This document shows, piece by piece, positions 14,642 to 17,030 of a stretch of DNA of 17,030 nucleotides. Location of the stretch: the NCBI GenBank assembly GCA_016302705.1, contig JAEDNC010000007.1, positions 1-17,030 on the forward strand. Direction: 5' to 3'. Every line of letters begins with the position of its first letter. Position 1 is the first letter of the stretch. The translations under genes and the position numbers were made by a program. The notes beneath the pieces were generated by a model. It ran no database searches. It worked only from the letters and a program-made list of their open reading frames with translations, and was not told the origin of the DNA. This DNA comes from Bacilli bacterium. Its GTDB lineage: Bacteria > Bacillota_I > Bacilli_A > RFN20 > CAG-826.

Positions 14642-15107
14642 GATTTATGCGATTGGTAAAATCAAAGACTTCTATAAAAGTGGTGTTGATGAATATGTTA
14701 AAAGATTAGGTGGCTACACTAAGATTGAAATTATCGAAATTAAAGATGATTCAATAAGTGAAAAACCATCGATAAGTGAAATCACTAAAGCTAAAGACAA
14801 CGAAGGTAAAAGAGTGCTCTCTTTAGTAAAAAATAATGAGTTTCTTATAGGGTTAGACCTTGGAAAGAAAGAATTCACTAGTGAAGAATTTGCGACATTT
14901 TTAAATGAAAAATTAGTGAGTAATGGATCTAATATTTCCTTTGTTATCGGAGGAAGTTATGGACTATCAGACGAACTTAAAAAGAGAGTGAACTGCTCTA
15001 TCACTTTATCTAAACTTACATTCCCACATCAACTCGCTAGACTTGTTCTTCTTGAACAAATATATCGAGCGTTTAAAATATTAAATAACGAGACTTACCA
15101 CAAATGA
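14631..15107 (+). CDS. rlmH: 23S rRNA (pseudouridine1915-N3)-methyltransferase RlmH
   Basis: The product is a SPOUT-class methyltransferase of 158 residues that methylates pseudouridine 1915 in helix 69 of 23S rRNA using S-adenosylmethionine, acting on the 70S ribosome. The C-terminal knot is classic: FVIGGSYGLSDELKKRV (about 104-120), then TLSKLTFPHQLARLVLLEQ and YRAFKILNNETYHK to the end. The start ATG at 14631 lies just after GGGGGAG. An in-frame TTG at 14619 overlaps that ribosome binding site and is rejected. The stop is TGA exactly after the family's final YHK, which shows that UGA is a stop here. The gene overlaps walJ by 11 bases and the next gene by ATGA. Confidence 0.96.
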   Translation: MTIKIYAIGKIKDFYKSGVDEYVKRLGGYTKIEIIEIKDDSISEKPSISEITKAKDNEGKRVLSLVKNNEFLIGLDLGKKEFTSEEFATFLNEKLVSNGSNISFVIGGSYGLSDELKKRVNCSITLSKLTFPHQLARLVLLEQIYRAFKILNNETYHK

Positions 15108-15442
15108 ATTACGAAGACTTTAAAGAATTTAAATTAGTGAAGGATGAAAGTAATCCATTCACCCCACACTTCATTATTGATGAAGAAAGAGATTTCTATG
15201 TAGAACCAGTAGTCTTTACTCAATTAGCAGGTTTTAAAGAAAGACATCCAGATAAATACGACTTAATCATCAAATCAATGGTGGAACGAGTAATGAAAAA
15301 TAAAAAAGTAATCTTCGTTGGTGATTATGAAAGTTACTTCACCGAGAAAGATGGCTATATTTATTTAGAATTAATTGATATTACTGATCCACTAAAGATA
15401 TTCGTTGAAGATAAAAGTCGTGGCTCAGATTATGGGGACTAA
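15104..15442 (+). CDS. Hypothetical protein, 112 residues, coupled to rlmH
   Basis: I do not recognise this protein. It is soluble and strongly charged, without membrane segments, a signal peptide or cysteines. It has an aromatic, acidic N-terminal half (MNYEDFKEFKLV, then ERDFYVEPVVF) and a basic middle helix (about 55-68) ahead of two beta-like stretches, KKVIFVGDYES (about 67-77) and GYIYLELIDI (about 84-93). Its ATG overlaps the rlmH stop as ATGA, so it is translated by coupling and is very likely a real gene. It is the last gene of the gdpP operon, immediately followed by a terminator. A role with ribosomes or RNA is only guessed from the neighbour. Confidence 0.75.
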   Translation: MNYEDFKEFKLVKDESNPFTPHFIIDEERDFYVEPVVFTQLAGFKERHPDKYDLIIKSMVERVMKNKKVIFVGDYESYFTEKDGYIYLELIDITDPLKIFVEDKSRGSDYGD

Positions 15443-15471
15443 AAAAAGAGGGGATCCTCTTTTTATTTTTT
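15443..15471. terminator. Bidirectional terminator between convergent units
   Basis: AAAAAGAGG (15443-15451) pairs perfectly with CCTCTTTTT (15456-15464) around GGAT. T-rich runs follow on both strands: 15460-15471 on plus, and the reverse of 15441-15447 on minus. It starts right after the plus-strand stop at 15442 and overlaps the end of the minus-strand nitroreductase gene at 15470, so it can serve both convergent transcripts. Confidence 0.85.
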
Positions 15472-15979
15472 AAATAACTTTAATGTTTTTGTCTTTATAT
15501 TTATCTTTTACTTTACTATTATCTTCTTCACTTGGGTAGCCGACATAAATTGCAGAATAAGGATTTACTCCAATAGGCGCTCCAATCGCTTTTTTGATAT
15601 TTTTAATCTTTTCTTTTCCAGGATAAACAGCGCACCACACAGCACCCAGTCCTAAAGCGTGAGCAGCAAGAAGAATATTTTCAGTAGCCGCTCCTAAATC
15701 ACAATACATTAAATCGTGGGCTAGAGGGATACCATTTATCTCTTTTGTGCATGGGATGATAATGATTGGACTTTTATATTTGCCAAATGGCATAGCGTCA
15801 ATCACCGCTTGTTTCTTTTCTTTGCTTTTAACAATATAGAATTCCCAAGGTTGACGATTCATCGCACTTGGTGCACTCATCGCTGCTTTCATAAGTGCTT
15901 CAATCTTTTCTTCTTCAATTGGTTTATCAGAAAAAGATCTAACTGATTTTCTGCTCATGATATTTTCAATTGCATCCAT
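15470..15979 (-). CDS. Nitroreductase-family FMN oxidoreductase
   Basis: The product is a 169-residue flavoprotein of the nitroreductase fold, which uses FMN and NAD(P)H to reduce nitro compounds, quinones or other acceptors as a dimer. The N-terminal FMN-phosphate motif is RKSVRSFSDKPI (residues 10-21), followed by SAPSAMNRQPWEFYIV (about 35-50), and a C-terminal glycine-rich segment HALGLGAVWCAVYP (about 107-120) covers the flavin. It is a compact, short member, like many in anaerobic Firmicutes; the natural substrate cannot be assigned. ATG at 15979 has AGGAG at 9 bases. It lies 56 bases after the end of the membrane-protein gene, with a terminator between. I saw no convincing promoter of its own, so read-through is possible. 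Confidence 0.92.
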   Translation of the reverse strand: MDAIENIMSRKSVRSFSDKPIEEEKIEALMKAAMSAPSAMNRQPWEFYIVKSKEKKQAVIDAMPFGKYKSPIIIIPCTKEINGIPLAHDLMYCDLGAATENILLAAHALGLGAVWCAVYPGKEKIKNIKKAIGAPIGVNPYSAIYVGYPSEEDNSKVKDKYKDKNIKVI

Positions 15980-15994
15980 ATATAAATTCTCCTA

Positions 15995-16023
15995 GAAAAA
16001 AGAAGCCACACGAATGACTTCTT
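15995..16023 (-). terminator. Rho-independent terminator after the membrane-protein gene
   Basis: On the minus strand AAGAAGTC (16023-16016) pairs with GGCTTCTT (16007-16000), including one G-U pair, over an 8-base loop, and is followed by a T-run. It lies 12 bases after the membrane-protein stop and just upstream of the nitroreductase ribosome binding site, so it could also limit transcription into that gene. Confidence 0.65.
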
Positions 16024-16035
16024 ATTTATTTTTAA

Positions 16036-17030
16036 TTAATAAGCAACTGGTCTAAGTTGTCTCATACTTGCCCACATAACTCTAAGTGAGATAAGCATGA
16101 TGAACGCCATTTGGCCAATAACATTAGCGGCAAAGATGAAGCCGAGTACTAAGGCTAGAACTGCAGGAGTGAAGCCTAAGAAGTAGCCAATCTTTTGGCA
16201 GACCCAGAAGTTGAGGCTGCTGAATGGATTGTTCTTGCCTCTTGTAAGTAGGAAGACCATTAAACCCAAGAAGAACATAAGTCCTGCGTAGACACCTAAA
16301 TAGATAAGGGTTGTATTCCATTTGGTTTCATTCTTTTGAGCGTAATATGTTTCGTTAAATAAGGCAATCCAGTTATTAAATACTGTTTTGATTTCTTCTT
16401 TAACGATAATAATTTCTGCTGCTGTAGTAGAAGTAACGCCTTCTGCTAATCTAGTAAAGAGTTCAATATCTTTAGGAGTGTTAACCCAGTTAAGTCCACC
16501 AAAGGTGTTACCTGCTCTAGTAGTAGTGTTATTCTTATAAACTGCACATGCCATTGTGTATGGAGTGAAAAGAATAAAGTTAGGAATATATCTTACTTGA
16601 ACCCCTTCAGGATCTTCTGTTGGATTGTATACTTCAGTTGTACCAAGTTTGAATTCGGTTGTAGCGACTGTATTAACAAATTCACTTAATTCACCGCCGG
16701 TCTTGGTTGTGAAGAATAATCTTAAGCGATATTGATGTGAATCAGAATTGACGCTTGTGTAGAATGGTTGTCCATCAGCGACACCATTAGGGTTGTTATA
16801 TGAGAGTAATCCATCTTCACCAATAGTGAGTGTGTGTCCGTCGTGTTTGAGTTGGACAGTAGCTTTTGCTAATTCATCATCAAGACCAAATGTTCCGTTA
16901 TTTAAGAAACTAGCGCCATAGGCGTTATTTAAATGAACGTGATTTGGAATAAGTGGGATGATGATTGAGAATAAAAGGAATAATATTGCAAGCCACCATG
17001 GTGCTTCTTTACCATTATCGATACAGGCTT
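16036..17030 (-). CDS. Membrane protein of unknown function (N-terminus beyond window)
   Basis: The minus-strand frame is open from the right edge to the TAA at 16036, giving 330 residues without a start, so the gene begins outside the window. A shorter version starting at an internal ATG (16554) would cut the extracytoplasmic domain and is unlikely. Visible order: one hydrophobic helix WWLAILFLLFSIIIPLI (about 11-27), a polar domain of about 210 residues probably outside the membrane, then three helices (about 240-262, 279-300, 303-320) and a short basic tail. The arrangement of one helix, external domain and C-terminal helix cluster recalls DUF1189-type proteins found near sugar transporters, but I cannot confirm this. 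It is followed by a terminator and then the nitroreductase gene. Confidence 0.8.
   Translation of the reverse strand, partial: ACIDNGKEAPWWLAILFLLFSIIIPLIPNHVHLNNAYGASFLNNGTFGLDDELAKATVQLKHDGHTLTIGEDGLLSYNNPNGVADGQPFYTSVNSDSHQYRLRLFFTTKTGGELSEFVNTVATTEFKLGTTEVYNPTEDPEGVQVRYIPNFILFTPYTMACAVYKNNTTTRAGNTFGGLNWVNTPKDIELFTRLAEGVTSTTAAEIIIVKEEIKTVFNNWIALFNETYYAQKNETKWNTTLIYLGVYAGLMFFLGLMVFLLTRGKNNPFSSLNFWVCQKIGYFLGFTPAVLALVLGFIFAANVIGQMAFIMLISLRVMWASMRQLRPVAY

Overview
The window is a low-GC stretch of chromosome from a Bacillota/Mollicutes-like bacterium. The evidence is the A+T-rich sequence, the strong GGAGG-type ribosome binding sites in front of many genes, and a gdpP-rplI-dnaB-walJ-rlmH gene order typical of Firmicutes. 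UGA is a stop here: rlmH ends at its canonical YHK C-terminus with TGA. This argues against Mycoplasma/Spiroplasma code 4 and suits an Acholeplasma-like, Erysipelotrichia-like or uncultured gut Bacilli lineage (the lineage is inference). No mobile element, CRISPR array, tRNA or rRNA was recognised.

Layout. (1) 1-4505, minus strand: an ABC importer operon made of a lipoprotein solute-binding protein, a fused double-domain permease and an ATPase cut by the left edge. It has a sigma-A-like promoter and a CG-rich dyad upstream, and a strong intercistronic hairpin after the binding-protein gene. (2) 4558-9137, minus strand: a tightly packed five-gene operon of aldo/keto reductase, RDD-family membrane protein, SurE nucleotidase and two tandem, diverged class IIB fructose-bisphosphate aldolases, closed by an intrinsic terminator. 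(3) 9150-9704, plus strand: a lone small P-loop kinase transcribed divergently from (2), with its own terminator. (4) 9867-15470, plus strand: the housekeeping operon gdpP (c-di-AMP phosphodiesterase), rplI (bL9), dnaB (replicative helicase), walJ (MBL-fold nuclease), rlmH (23S rRNA methyltransferase) and a small unknown gene, ending in a bidirectional terminator. (5) 15470-17030, minus strand: a nitroreductase and, upstream of it, a multi-pass membrane protein whose N-terminus lies beyond the right edge.

How the genes work together. The ABC genes form one complete importer of the iron/polyamine/thiamine type; its substrate cannot be told from sequence. The five-gene operon mixes glycolysis (aldolases), nucleotide turnover (SurE) and carbonyl reduction, without an obvious single pathway. 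The plus-strand operon couples second-messenger turnover, replication, translation and rRNA modification, as in other Firmicutes. The block that separates dnaB from walJ in Bacillus (purA, walRKHI) is absent here, as is the htrA-like gene between walJ and rlmH.

Nothing in the window is clearly a new system. The points most worth a second look are the altered mobile loop in the second aldolase, the apparently leaderless gdpP, the compressed dnaB-walJ-rlmH order and lineage-specific insertions in the ABC ATPase and DnaB.
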